From assembly GCA_937870825.1 (NCBI GenBank), contig CALMZO010000329.1, positions 1 to 64,000 of the forward strand: a DNA stretch of 64,000 nt, read 5' to 3'. Of the stretch, positions 37,695-47,699 are shown one piece after another (the first letter of the stretch is position 1; the number at the start of each line of letters is the position of its first letter). The stretch comes from an uncultured Chloroflexota bacterium. GTDB taxonomy: Bacteria; Chloroflexota; Anaerolineae; UBA4142; SHND01. The position numbers were made by a program, and so were the translations under genes. The notes beneath the pieces are model-generated. The model made no database searches. It saw only the letters and a program-made list of their open reading frames with translations, and was not told the origin of the DNA.

Positions 37695-38483
37695 TTATTT
37701 CGCGGCTTTTGCGGCTTTCGCGGGTTTCGCAGTCGCTTTGGGCGGTTCGGGCACCACTTCTTCGCGCAGTTTCACAGGTTTCTCGCCTCTGCCGCGCAAA
37801 CGCAGGTTCAACATTTCTACAAAGACCGAAAAGCCCATCGCAAAATAGATGTATCCTTTCGGGATATGCACTTCCAATGCTTCGACGACGAGCGTGAAAC
37901 CGATGAGCAAGAGAAAACTCAGCGCGAGCATTTTAATCGTCGGATGTTCGTCCACAAATTTGGCAATGGGACTCGCCGCAAAAATCATTACCGCTGCGGC
38001 GGCGATGACCGCAATCACCATGATCGGAATTTCGTTCACCATGCCGACGGCGGTAATCACCGAGTCGAGCGAAAACACAATATCGAGCAGCATGATTTGA
38101 ATAATGACGGCCGTGAACGACGCGGCAACGCGTTTCGAGGTGTGTCCTTCTTCACCTTCCAACTTTTGGTGAATTTCCTGAACGCTTTTGTAAATCAAAA
38201 ACACGCCGCCGACGAGCAACACAATGTCGCGTCCCGACAATTCAAAGCCCGCGAGAGCCACAATCGGCGCAGTCAAGCCGACAATGAAGGAAAGCGACAA
38301 CAAGAGCAAAATGCGCGTAATCACCGCGAGCGCGATGCCGATGGTGCGCGCGCGAGATTGTTGTTCCTTTGGCAGTTTGCCCGCAAGAATCGAAATAAAA
38401 ATCACATTGTCCACGCCGAGAACCAATTCCAGCGCAACCAATGTGACGAGCGCGACGAGCAGTTCGGGATTTAACCAGTCCAT
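37695..38483 (-). CDS. TerC family integral membrane protein
   Basis: LELVLGVDNVIFISILAGKLPKEQQSRARTIGIALA; DIVFSLDSVITAVGM. Confidence 0.92.
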   Translation of the reverse strand: MDWLNPELLVALVTLVALELVLGVDNVIFISILAGKLPKEQQSRARTIGIALAVITRILLLLSLSFIVGLTAPIVALAGFELSGRDIVLLVGGVFLIYKSVQEIHQKLEGEEGHTSKRVAASFTAVIIQIMLLDIVFSLDSVITAVGMVNEIPIMVIAVIAAAAVMIFAASPIAKFVDEHPTIKMLALSFLLLIGFTLVVEALEVHIPKGYIYFAMGFSVFVEMLNLRLRGRGEKPVKLREEVVPEPPKATAKPAKAAKAAK

Positions 38484-38607
38484 GGTAAAAACTCCTCAAT
38501 GAGAATGTTCGGAATTATAAGCGAGAGACGCGATTTCGCAAGAGGCGCATTCGAGTTGACGGAGCATCTGGAGAAATTACGCCGCACAAGTCGAAACGTA
38601 ACATACG

Positions 38608-38711
38608 TTTTCCACATTTTTCCACACGTTATAAATAATTATCCACAATGCGCGCAGCGGAATCGCCCGTATTTCGCGGCAAAAAGCGCGCCGCGATTCA
38701 CGTTATCCACA
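38608..38711 (+). promoter_or_regulatory. DnaA-box cluster (TTTTCCACA x2, TTATCCACA x2) upstream of dnaE
   Basis: TTTTCCACA 38608-38616 and 38618-38626; TTATCCACA 38639-38647 and 38703-38711; AT-rich ttataaataatta between. Confidence 0.65.
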
Positions 38712-38772
38712 GCCGCGCAAAACCTGGTCAGCGTGTTGATAAAAACTTTAAGGAGCTCTCGCGCGCGTACCA

Positions 38773-38781
38773 TGCTATAAT
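38773..38781 (+). promoter_or_regulatory. Extended -10 TGCTATAAT upstream of dnaE
   Basis: catgctataatccgcg; clear -35 not identified. Confidence 0.45.
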
Positions 38782-38896
38782 CCGCGTAGAACGTTTATTC
38801 GTCGGTTGCACGCGCCTACAAGTATTTTCACCTCCCCTGCCACGCCTCGCTGTTGGTGGGGGATGTTTTTCACTCGTCGCTCAGTCCTCATCGCTC

Positions 38897-41800
38897 ATGA
38901 CTGATTTTGTCCACCTCCACGTTCATTCCGAATACTCGCTCCTCGACGGTTTGTCGCGTACCAAAGGACTCGCCGCGCGCGCCAAACAATTGAACATGCC
39001 CGCCGTCGCCGTCACCGACCATGGGACCATGTTCGCGGCAATTGAATTTTACGACGCGTGCAAGGAGCAAGGCGTCAAACCGATTATCGGCGTCGAAGCG
39101 TATCTCGCCCCGCGCACAATGGCAGACCGCGACGGCAAATTGGACCGTTCGCCGTACCATCTTGTCTTGCTCGCCGAAAACGAAAGCGGTTACAAAAATC
39201 TTTTGAAAATTTCTTCGACCGCCCAGCTGCAAGGTTTTTATCAAAAGCCGCGCGTGGACAAACGCTATCTTGAAAACGTTTCAGAAGGCATTATCGCGAC
39301 GACGGGTTGTCTCGCCGCCGAAATTCCCCAACTGCTCGTACACGGCAAAACAAAACAGGCGCGCGACTTGGTGGACTGGTATCGCCAAATTTTTCAAGAC
39401 CGCTTTTACGTCGAACTTCAAGAACACGGCATTCCTGAACTGACGCGCGTCAACAGGGATTTGATTGCGCTCGCGCGCGAATTCAAGCTCAAGCTGATTG
39501 CGACGAACGATGTCCATTACGTCGCGAAAGAGGACTGGTTCGCCCAAGATGTTTTGTTGTGCGTGCAAACGGGCGCGACGGTCAATCAGAGCGACCGCAT
39601 GAAAATGGACGGGCGCGATTATTGGTTCAAGTCGCAGGATGAAATGCTCGAGGTGTGGGGCGAATTGCCCGAAGCTCTCACCAACACGCTCGAAATCGCC
39701 GAACGCTGCAACGTTGATTTGTCGTTCAAAGGATATCACCTCCCCAATTTTACCGTCCCCGAAGGATTCACGCCTGCAAGCTACCTGCGCGCAATTTGCG
39801 AACAAGGTTTTCGCCAACGCTATCCCGACGCGTCGCCCGCATACATTGAACGCTTAAATTACGAACTCGGCGTGATTCACAAGATGGGGTTCGAGACGTA
39901 CTTTTTAATCGTGTGGGATTTGTGTCGTCACGCGCGCGAAAATGGCATTTGGGCGAATGCGCGCGGTTCTGCCGCCGGTTCGATGGTGGCGTATTGTCTC
40001 GGCATCACGCATCTCGACCCGCTCGAACACAATCTCATCTTTGAACGTTTCCTCAATCCTGACCGCATCTCGATGCCCGACATTGATTTGGATTTTCCCG
40101 ACGATGCGCGGCAGGACATGATTAACTATACGGTCAACAAGTACGGCAAAGAAAACGTCGCGCAAATTATTACGTTCGGCAAAATGTTGGCAAAGGCGGC
40201 GATTCGTGATGTCGGACGCGCGATGGATTATCCGTTGAGCGAAACGGACCGCGTCGCCAAATTGATTCCGATTGGTCCGGGGCAAACGATTGACGGCTCG
40301 CTTGAAAATGTGCGCGAGTTTCGCGAACTGTACGAAGGTTCCGATTACATTCGCAAACTGATTGACAACGCGAAATTGTTGGAAGGCGTCACGCGCAACG
40401 CGTCCACGCACGCGGCGGGCGTCGTCGTCACCGACAAGCCCGTCATTGAATACACGCCGCTGCATCGTCCCACGCGCGGCGATGAATCCGGCACGCCCGT
40501 GACGCAATATCCGATGGGCGACCTCGAACACATCGGACTTTTGAAAATTGATTTTCTCGGACTCGCGCATCTGACGATTGTGCGCGAAGCGTGCAAACTC
40601 ATCAACGAACGTCACGGCACAAATTACGATTTGAACTCGATTCCCGTCGAAGATGCGAAAGCGTTCGAGTTGATGGCGCGCGGGGATGTGATTGGTCTGT
40701 TCCAATTGGAGGGGGGGGGGATGAAACGCGTGGTGACGCAGATGCGCCCCACGAAATTTGACCATATCGTCGCGACGATTGCGCTCTATCGTCCGGGTCC
40801 GATGGACTATATTCCCGATTACATTGCGCGTCTGCACGGGCAGCAAAAAATCGAATATCGCCATCCCGCGCTCGAACCGATATTGGGTGAAACGTTCGGG
40901 ATTATGATCTATCAAGAACAGATCATGCGGATTGCGCGCGATTTGTGCGGATTCTCCGGCGGCGAAACCGACACCCTGCGAAAAGCCGTCGGCAAGAAAA
41001 ATAAAGAAGCCATCTTGAAACAGCGCGAAAAATTTATTTCGGGCGCGGGCAAGACGGGTATCATCACCAAAGAAATTGCAAGCGGCATTTTTGACGACAT
41101 TGAATTTTTCGCGCGGTACGGGTTCAATAAATCGCATGCTGCCGTGTACGGCGTTCTCACTTGTCAAACCGCATACCTCAAAGCGCATTACACCATCGAG
41201 TACATGACCGCACTGCTTTGCACGGACATTGGCAACACGGAAAAAATCGCCATGTTCATCGCCGAAGCGCGGCATTTGGGAATTCAAATTTTGCCGCCCG
41301 ATGTGCGCTACAGCGGCATGAAATTTACGATAGACGATGGCGCACACGCGATTCGCGCCGGGCTGCTCGCCATCAAAAATGTCGGCGAAGGTCCGGTGCA
41401 GGCGATTCTCGATGGACGGGACGAAAAGCCGTTTGATTCGCTCGACGATTTTTGCACGCGCGTAGATTTGAAACAAGTGAACCGCCGCGTGTTGGAATCG
41501 TTGATGAAAGCAGGCGCGTTCGACGCGTTCGGACATCGCGCGCAGCTGCTCGAAGCGATTGACCAAATGCTTTCCGTGAGCGCGTCGCATCACAGCGCGA
41601 GCGCGGCGGGACAATTGAGCATGTTCGGCGGCATGTTGGCGGCGGACACGTTCGGCGAATTGCCCAAGGTCAAAGAGATTGACAACAAAACGCAGCTCGA
41701 ATGGGAAAAAGAGTTGATGGGCGTGTACTTTACGCCGCATCCATTGTTGAAACTCGCGGACGCCGCGAAAAAACATGTCGGCGCGTTCACGGGCGAAATT

Positions 41801-43006
41801 ACGAGCGAAAGCGACGGACACCAAGTCACCATCGGCGGCATTATCAAAAGCGTGCGCCAAATCACTACCAAAAAAGGCGACGCGATGGCGTTCCTCCAAG
41901 TCGAAGACCCGCAAGGTTCGATTGAAGTTGTCGCGTTTCCGCGTGTGTTCAACGACTGCCGCGATGTGATTCACGAAGACGCGCTGGTGCTTGTGCGCGG
42001 CAAAGTCCAGGTGCGCGAAGAAAAAATCGCGCTGCTCGCGGACTTGATTTGGAATTTTCCGATTGACGACGCGTCATCACGCATCCTGTTTGGGACAGGC
42101 GGGGCGCGTGATGACGCGTCAACTCCCAAACCCGAAGCCGTCGCGCACGCCGACCGACCCATTCCCGGAATTTTTTCCAACACGCCGGTCATTGTTCCCA
42201 AACCCCCGCCGAGCGTGAATGAAATCGTCGAACGCGTCATGGACGATTGGCTGCCGCCGCCGGGAGAGTGGGATGAGGAACAGACGACAGACGACAGACC
42301 ACAGACGAGAGACGAGAAACGACAAGCACATGTCATTGATGAAATTCCGCAAGCTACGGGAGTGATTGAACAAGTTGCGGCTGCTGAAAATTCAAATGTC
42401 ACTGTTGCCGAAACGCAGACGGAAACTCTCGACGCTGACGATGAATGGTTCAAACCGAATGACGACGCATTTGCGGAACCGGAACCAATTGCTTCGAATA
42501 TTGAAACGCTTACCCTAAAACAAGAAACAGTTAGCGTGCCTGTCGAACCACCAATGAACGAAATTCCAACACCCGCGCAAAACAGTGCGCCTCCCCCAAC
42601 CAATCCCGTTCCCGAAATCAAACTCGGCGGCGGCGTCGCCATTCCGAGCAAGAATGCCGGCAACGGCGCGACGCGCCCGCAGCATTCCGCGCCTGCCCCA
42701 CGCGGCAATGTGGGAAACGTCGCGCGCGAAAATTCTCCCGTCTATGTTCCGCGCGGCAATGGCAACACGCGCCGCGTGCGCGTACGCATGTATCGCACGA
42801 ACGACGACGCGCTCGACACGAAACGAATGCGCGAAGTGGTGAAACTATTACGCAGCGCGGAAGGACGTGACCGCTTTGCGCTCATTGTCCCGTCGCAAAA
42901 AAGTTGGATCGAACTCGACTTTCCAAATTTCTATACCAACATTGACCAAGTGATGCCCGTCCTGATGGATAGAGTAAGTGATTGGGGCGAAGTAGAGTTG
43001 GGTTGA
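38897..43006 (+). CDS. dnaE: DNA polymerase III subunit alpha with extended C-terminal tail
   Basis: FVHLHVHSEYSLLDGLSR PHP; PDIDLDFPDDARQDMI; FQLEGGGMKRV; SHAAVYGVLTCQTAYLKAHY; OB fold. Start at MTDFVHL. Confidence 0.95.
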   Translation: MTDFVHLHVHSEYSLLDGLSRTKGLAARAKQLNMPAVAVTDHGTMFAAIEFYDACKEQGVKPIIGVEAYLAPRTMADRDGKLDRSPYHLVLLAENESGYKNLLKISSTAQLQGFYQKPRVDKRYLENVSEGIIATTGCLAAEIPQLLVHGKTKQARDLVDWYRQIFQDRFYVELQEHGIPELTRVNRDLIALAREFKLKLIATNDVHYVAKEDWFAQDVLLCVQTGATVNQSDRMKMDGRDYWFKSQDEMLEVWGELPEALTNTLEIAERCNVDLSFKGYHLPNFTVPEGFTPASYLRAICEQGFRQRYPDASPAYIERLNYELGVIHKMGFETYFLIVWDLCRHARENGIWANARGSAAGSMVAYCLGITHLDPLEHNLIFERFLNPDRISMPDIDLDFPDDARQDMINYTVNKYGKENVAQIITFGKMLAKAAIRDVGRAMDYPLSETDRVAKLIPIGPGQTIDGSLENVREFRELYEGSDYIRKLIDNAKLLEGVTRNASTHAAGVVVTDKPVIEYTPLHRPTRGDESGTPVTQYPMGDLEHIGLLKIDFLGLAHLTIVREACKLINERHGTNYDLNSIPVEDAKAFELMARGDVIGLFQLEGGGMKRVVTQMRPTKFDHIVATIALYRPGPMDYIPDYIARLHGQQKIEYRHPALEPILGETFGIMIYQEQIMRIARDLCGFSGGETDTLRKAVGKKNKEAILKQREKFISGAGKTGIITKEIASGIFDDIEFFARYGFNKSHAAVYGVLTCQTAYLKAHYTIEYMTALLCTDIGNTEKIAMFIAEARHLGIQILPPDVRYSGMKFTIDDGAHAIRAGLLAIKNVGEGPVQAILDGRDEKPFDSLDDFCTRVDLKQVNRRVLESLMKAGAFDAFGHRAQLLEAIDQMLSVSASHHSASAAGQLSMFGGMLAADTFGELPKVKEIDNKTQLEWEKELMGVYFTPHPLLKLADAAKKHVGAFTGEITSESDGHQVTIGGIIKSVRQITTKKGDAMAFLQVEDPQGSIEVVAFPRVFNDCRDVIHEDALVLVRGKVQVREEKIALLADLIWNFPIDDASSRILFGTGGARDDASTPKPEAVAHADRPIPGIFSNTPVIVPKPPPSVNEIVERVMDDWLPPPGEWDEEQTTDDRPQTRDEKRQAHVIDEIPQATGVIEQVAAAENSNVTVAETQTETLDADDEWFKPNDDAFAEPEPIASNIETLTLKQETVSVPVEPPMNEIPTPAQNSAPPPTNPVPEIKLGGGVAIPSKNAGNGATRPQHSAPAPRGNVGNVARENSPVYVPRGNGNTRRVRVRMYRTNDDALDTKRMREVVKLLRSAEGRDRFALIVPSQKSWIELDFPNFYTNIDQVMPVLMDRVSDWGEVELG
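42068..42120. repeat. Palindromic element inside dnaE: GACGCGTCATCACGC...GCGTGATGACGCGTC
   Basis: Perfect 15-bp arms; encodes DDASSRILFGTGGARDDAST. Related to about 55870-55925. Confidence 0.85.
42280..42328. repeat. Heptamer array ACAGACG ACAGACG ACAGACC ACAGACG AGAGACG AGAAACG ACAAGCA inside dnaE
   Basis: Direct reading; encodes EEQTTDDRPQTRDEKRQA in the C-terminal linker. Confidence 0.85.
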
Positions 43007-43046
43007 AAAAAAATCCGATGCGTGCCGCATCGGATTTTTTTTCAAC
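43002..43046. terminator. Intrinsic terminator overlapping the dnaE stop codon
   Basis: gttgaaaaaaaatccgatgcg-tgc-cgcatcggattttttttcaac: 21-bp perfect stem. Confidence 0.92.
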
Positions 43047-43051
43047 GTTGA

Positions 43052-43057
43052 TATAAT
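43052..43057 (+). promoter_or_regulatory. TATAAT 7 nt upstream of ATG 43065 (possible leaderless transcript)
   Basis: gttgatataatcaagcacATG. Confidence 0.4.
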
Positions 43058-43064
43058 CAAGCAC

Positions 43065-44090
43065 ATGTTGCGTTCGCGCTTGATTATTTTGCTGCTTGCG
43101 CTTGGCTTCATCATTGCCGCCGCGTTTGCCCTCGCCATTTTTTTCATCCCCACACCCCACGTCGTTCAAGTCGAACCCGCGAACGACGCAACCGAAATTC
43201 TACTCACGTCACCAATAACAATTACGTTCTCAACCGCAATGCAGCGCGTTGAAACACAGAACGCGATTTCGTTCACGCCGCGCGTCGCGGGAGAATTTTT
43301 CTGGCGGGATGACCAAACCGTCGTGTTTGGACCCATCGCAAAACTTCCCGTTTCGACAACGCTCACCATCAACATTTCGCAAAATGCGCGTTCGTGGCTG
43401 ATGCGTCCGTTGCCAGAGGAAACCGTTTCGCGTTTCACAACCTTGTCGTATTTGGCTGTGGTGAGCAGCACGCCGCAGCGCGACGCGCAGTTTGTGCACA
43501 CGCCTGACCGCATCGTTGTAGAATTCAATCGCGCGCCCGATGGAAATCTTTTGGCGGACAGCATCATGCTCGAACCGCCGTTGGAAAAAATCGCGCTCGC
43601 TCTGCAAGGAAATGTTTTTACACTCTATGGCGCGTTCGAGCCGCGCACCCGCTATCGCTTTATTCTGCCGGGCACTGTCTTGGACAAACAATACAGCATC
43701 GAATTGGGACAAGACTACGAGTGGAATTTTTACACCACCGCGCAGTATCCGAATTTTTCGATTTTGAATCGCGGACGCGTTCTAAAATTTTCCCCGAACG
43801 CGCCGATTGAAATTCCAACGCAATTTACAAATGTCTCGCGTTTGGATGTCGCGTTGTATGAAATTTCACAACAGGCGTTTGATGAAAATGCCAATGCGCC
43901 ATTTGAAGAATGGTACGTGTTTCAACCGTCCACCGCGCCGCGTGTCACACAAAGCATCGTTACAAACGCGCAGCCCGACAAGTACGTCCAACAAAAAATC
44001 GTTCTTGACTCTCTTGCACGCGGAACCTATTTTTTGAAAATTAACACGCCCGAAGACGTGAGCGACGCACAACTGGTATTGGTAGAATAA
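43065..44090 (+). CDS. Secreted Ig-like (SbsA/Big_5-type) protein resembling the N-terminal part of A2M-family proteins
   Basis: VVQVEPANDATEILLTSPITITFSTAMQ; VVEFNRAPDGNLL; C-terminal DVALYEISQQAFDE...LARGTYFLKINTPEDVSDAQLVLVE. Confidence 0.6.
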   Translation: MLRSRLIILLLALGFIIAAAFALAIFFIPTPHVVQVEPANDATEILLTSPITITFSTAMQRVETQNAISFTPRVAGEFFWRDDQTVVFGPIAKLPVSTTLTINISQNARSWLMRPLPEETVSRFTTLSYLAVVSSTPQRDAQFVHTPDRIVVEFNRAPDGNLLADSIMLEPPLEKIALALQGNVFTLYGAFEPRTRYRFILPGTVLDKQYSIELGQDYEWNFYTTAQYPNFSILNRGRVLKFSPNAPIEIPTQFTNVSRLDVALYEISQQAFDENANAPFEEWYVFQPSTAPRVTQSIVTNAQPDKYVQQKIVLDSLARGTYFLKINTPEDVSDAQLVLVE

Positions 44091-44091
44091 C

Positions 44092-44136
44092 TTGCCGAGT
44101 TTCAAAATTTTCTCTGAAAATTTTGAAACTCGGCAA
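44092..44136. repeat. Perfect 20-bp inverted repeat without T-tract
   Basis: ttgccgagtttcaaaatttt-ctctg-aaaattttgaaactcggcaa. Confidence 0.8.
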
Positions 44137-44225
44137 TCCCTCCTTCACAATTCCTCCATAATTCCTATAACCCCTTTTCACAGAGTGCGCGTATAACAGA
44201 TATAGTTCCCGAAAAGGAGTCGCCC

Positions 44226-45443
44226 ATGAAAATACTCACCCTGCTGTTTATCTCCCTCTCGCTGCTCACGCTGGTCGCGTGCGGACGCGAGGAAAAATTA
44301 TCCGAGCCGGAAATTCAAGCCACCGTACAAGCCGCGCTCATTGCCACTTCTATCGCGCAAGCCAATTCCGCAAACCAGGTGAATAACGCGGTGAACGCGA
44401 CGTTGACCGCTGTCGCGCCGACGCCAACGCCGAATACGCTTGTCGTCACCGCAACGTCGAACCCGCAGCCCACCATCATTTACATTCAAACGACGCCATT
44501 GCCGCCAACCGCGACACCCGCGAACGTTGTGGTGATGACCGAACAAGAACTCGCCGCGCTGATTGACCAAGCCGTTGCCGAAGCATACGCGGCGGCAGAA
44601 ACCGCGTACACGACGACGACCACTTCCACCGCCGACGACACCGTAACGACGCAAGAATCGCAAAGCATGACGTACACCGTGCAGCTCTCGGAGCAGCAAG
44701 TCGAAGAAGCGCTCGCGCTGATTGACCAATACTATGCCTACTATAGCGAGGTCTCGCAAGAAACGTTGGCAACGCTTCAGACGATTGAACAGGACTTGAA
44801 CGAAATCGCGGCAAACACTACTGCGATGGCGCAATCGCTCGAAGAAATCAATCAAACTCTAGAGCAGGGACTCGAACTCGCGCAAGAAACGATTACCCAG
44901 CTCGAAAGCGCGGCGCAAAACGCGCAGCAGCAAGCGAACGAAGCGAAAACCAAAACGCAAGCGTGGTACGATGCGACGCAAGCGCAAATCGAAACGCGCG
45001 CCCAAAACGCGTTGAACGTGCAGCCGAACGCGGTTGCCAACACACCGCAAGAAGCCGTCGCCCAAGTTCGTGGTTATGTCGAAACCGCGCAGCGCACATT
45101 AAACAAAGGAAAACTTTCCACACAAGACATTCAAACTCTCGCGCAGCAAGGCGCGAACACGAAAGCGAGTTTGCAAAAATTCGGCGGCGCCAACGCGCAG
45201 CAATTTTCCGGCAGCGTGGACAAAATGACGGTCCTCGTCGCCAAAGGCGAATTGCCGCAAGCGAAACAAGAATATGGAAATTTGGAATCAAGTTCGCGCA
45301 CGCTCGAATTTAATGCCAAAGCAAACGACAACGTGCGTCCCGGTGGAAACAACAATCAACCCGGAGGCAACAACCCAAAACCCGGCGGGAACAATCCGCA
45401 GCCCGGCGGCGGGAACAATCCAAAACCGAAACCGCGTCCATAA
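44226..45443 (+). CDS. Lipoprotein with coiled-coil region and PGGNN-rich C-terminal tail
   Basis: MKILTLLFISLSLLTLVACGRE lipobox; heptad-rich middle; NNNQPGGNNPKPGGNNPQPGGGNNPKPKPRP. Confidence 0.7.
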   Translation: MKILTLLFISLSLLTLVACGREEKLSEPEIQATVQAALIATSIAQANSANQVNNAVNATLTAVAPTPTPNTLVVTATSNPQPTIIYIQTTPLPPTATPANVVVMTEQELAALIDQAVAEAYAAAETAYTTTTTSTADDTVTTQESQSMTYTVQLSEQQVEEALALIDQYYAYYSEVSQETLATLQTIEQDLNEIAANTTAMAQSLEEINQTLEQGLELAQETITQLESAAQNAQQQANEAKTKTQAWYDATQAQIETRAQNALNVQPNAVANTPQEAVAQVRGYVETAQRTLNKGKLSTQDIQTLAQQGANTKASLQKFGGANAQQFSGSVDKMTVLVAKGELPQAKQEYGNLESSSRTLEFNAKANDNVRPGGNNNQPGGNNPKPGGNNPQPGGGNNPKPKPRP

Positions 45444-45480
45444 AAAAACGGAGCATCCTGTCAAGGAGCTCCGTTTTTTT
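45442..45480. terminator. Bidirectional terminator between convergent genes
   Basis: aaaaaaacggagc-atcctgtcaagga-gctccgttttttt. Confidence 0.85.
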
Positions 45481-46126
45481 CTTTTTGTCCCACCACAAAC
45501 GTATTCATCGCGCCGTAATGTTTTCCCAACATCATTCGCAAAAACCAGCGCCGCGGCAATGTGCGGCGCGGCAGGAACGGCGGGTCATCGTGTCCCGACG
45601 CAAGAATTTCAAAACCCGCGCGCAAAAACATATTTTCCAGCAGCGGACGCGGGTACGGACGAACGTGCGTTGGGTCAAGCCAAAACGTTTCGCTGATGAC
45701 ATCAAGCGAAACGGGATTCGGCGTAATCACAATGAAACGTCCTTGCGGCACAAGCACACGCGCGCACTGTTCCAACAAAACGCGCGCATGGAACGGCGTG
45801 AGATGTTCAATCACATGCGCGCAATACACCGCGCTGTAACTCGCCGCATTCTGCGCGGTCAAAAATTGCAGCGCATCCTCTTGGACCACATCCAAATTTT
45901 TGCCGCGCGCAATTTCAATTGCCTCTTGCGCGAGTTCCACGCCGCGTCCAATACGCCCGCGTTCGCGCACCAATTCCAGAAAAACACCCGAGCCACAGCC
46001 CAAATCCAAAATCGGAAATGCAGTTGGCGCTGCGATTGCCCAATCAACAAAGCGCGAATGGTACACGCGCAGTTGCGCCGCGCCGCCGTAAAATTCGTTC
46101 AGTCCGCTCGATTTCATCTCAATCAC
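45461..46126 (-). CDS. Class I SAM-dependent methyltransferase
   Basis: PILDLGCGSGVFLELVRERG, YCAHVIEHLTPFHARVLLEQCARVLVPQGRFIVITPN. Confidence 0.88.
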   Translation of the reverse strand: MIEMKSSGLNEFYGGAAQLRVYHSRFVDWAIAAPTAFPILDLGCGSGVFLELVRERGRIGRGVELAQEAIEIARGKNLDVVQEDALQFLTAQNAASYSAVYCAHVIEHLTPFHARVLLEQCARVLVPQGRFIVITPNPVSLDVISETFWLDPTHVRPYPRPLLENMFLRAGFEILASGHDDPPFLPRRTLPRRWFLRMMLGKHYGAMNTFVVGQKEKNGAP

Positions 46127-47699
46127 TCGCCCGCGCGAAAAAGAATTTGCGCGGAAAATTTTTCACCATCTCGCGCCCCATTTTTAAATAATGACGCGCC
46201 TCTGCACTGCCCCACCACGCGGCGAGGACGAGGTACACCAACGCGGTGATTGCCAGCGAAATGCCCAATGCAACAAACAACGCGACGTTCTGAAAATTTT
46301 GTGCGAGCTGCGCGCTGAAAAACAAACCAAGCGCGAGCGCCACACCCGCCGCGCCCGCCGCGCCGAGCGAACGCTGAAAAATCGCGCGCCAGCCCTTTCG
46401 CTCAAACGCAAAGCGCGCAAACAACACACAACCAAACACTTGCGAAACGACGAACGCCATCGGCAGACCGCGCAATCCAAACACGCGCGCACTCACAAAC
46501 GCGGCAACGATGTACACTGCCGTATTCAGCACTCCCAAACCCAGCGCCAAATTCATTTTGCGCTGCGCGTGCAGCCCGCGCGTGAGAACGAGCAAAACGC
46601 CTGCCGGGGCGACGCCGAGCATAAAAAGTTGCGCGAGCGCAGCCGTCGTTTGCGTGTCTTGTACAGAAAACGCGCCGCGCTCAAAAATCAATCGCACAAC
46701 CGATTCCGCATTGAAAAAAAACCAGAGCGTCAACGGCAGCGTCAAGAAAACACTCGCGCGCACGCCTTGCGCCAACGCGTCATTCCACGATTCCTGTGCG
46801 CGCTGTGAGTCCGCGTGCGCTTGAATCAAATGCGGATACAGCACGAGCGCGAGCGAACTCGACATGACAACGCCGGGAATTTGAAACAATTTTCCCGCAT
46901 ACGCGAGGAGTGAAAGTTCACCTGTTGGAAATGTGGAACTCACCACGCGTTCGACAATCGGCACACTCTGCGCAAGTGCGACGAACGCGACGAGCGGAAG
47001 AAACAAACGGAATGTTTCGCGCACCTCCGCGTTATTCCACGCGAACGCGAACGCGGGACGCCAACCTTGCCGATACAAACCGAACGCCTGCGCAAGCAAT
47101 TGAATCAACGCGCCGACAGTCAAACCCAACACCGCGCTTGCAATTCCGATATGTTGACCAAGCGCGAGAATTGCGAGAAATGCCGCGCCGTTGACAAGAA
47201 CCGCTGCCAGCGCGGGCAAACGAAACGAGCCGAGCGCGTTCGCAAAGGCGCCGAGCAGCGCGGACATGCCCAACAAAAACAACAGCGGCGCGCCGAGTTG
47301 CGTCAAAGAAATTGCCAACGCGCGTGTTTCCTCATCCCATCCCGGCGCAAGCCACAGCACAAGCCAGCGCGCGGCAAAAAAAATCAGCGCGACGCACAGC
47401 GCCAATATCACCCCCCCCCACGAGAGGAGCGTATTTGCCAACGTCCACGCCTGCGCGCGATGGTCCAAACGCGAACGAAACACAGGCAACAGCGCGGGCG
47501 CGAGCGCGCCGGACATGAGTACCGTCGCGAGCATCGTCGGAATAATTGTCGCCACGAAAAACGCGTCGGTCAATACGTTCGCGCCAAACACAGCCGCCAA
47601 ACTCGCATCACGCGCATAACCCAGCAGCATTCCAAACGCGGACAACACCGCGACGCCCGTCAACGCGCGCAGTGGCTCAAAACGCGGCGCAGCATTCAT
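46119..47699 (-). CDS. murJ: Lipid II flippase MurJ/MviN family
   Basis: MLLGYARDASLAAVFGANVLTDAFFVATIIPTMLATVL and the multi-TM MviN pattern. Confidence 0.88.
   Translation of the reverse strand: MNAAPRFEPLRALTGVAVLSAFGMLLGYARDASLAAVFGANVLTDAFFVATIIPTMLATVLMSGALAPALLPVFRSRLDHRAQAWTLANTLLSWGGVILALCVALIFFAARWLVLWLAPGWDEETRALAISLTQLGAPLLFLLGMSALLGAFANALGSFRLPALAAVLVNGAAFLAILALGQHIGIASAVLGLTVGALIQLLAQAFGLYRQGWRPAFAFAWNNAEVRETFRLFLPLVAFVALAQSVPIVERVVSSTFPTGELSLLAYAGKLFQIPGVVMSSSLALVLYPHLIQAHADSQRAQESWNDALAQGVRASVFLTLPLTLWFFFNAESVVRLIFERGAFSVQDTQTTAALAQLFMLGVAPAGVLLVLTRGLHAQRKMNLALGLGVLNTAVYIVAAFVSARVFGLRGLPMAFVVSQVFGCVLFARFAFERKGWRAIFQRSLGAAGAAGVALALGLFFSAQLAQNFQNVALFVALGISLAITALVYLVLAAWWGSAEARHYLKMGREMVKNFPRKFFFARASD

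Noticed and set aside
39905-41974. 689-aa minus-strand ORF opposite dnaE
   Set aside because: Shadow ORF of a strongly supported dnaE; Arg/His/Phe-rich composition typical of antisense frames in this codon usage.
44092-44136. 20-bp perfect hairpin as a rho-independent terminator
   Set aside because: No downstream T-tract on either strand, so it is reported only as an inverted repeat.
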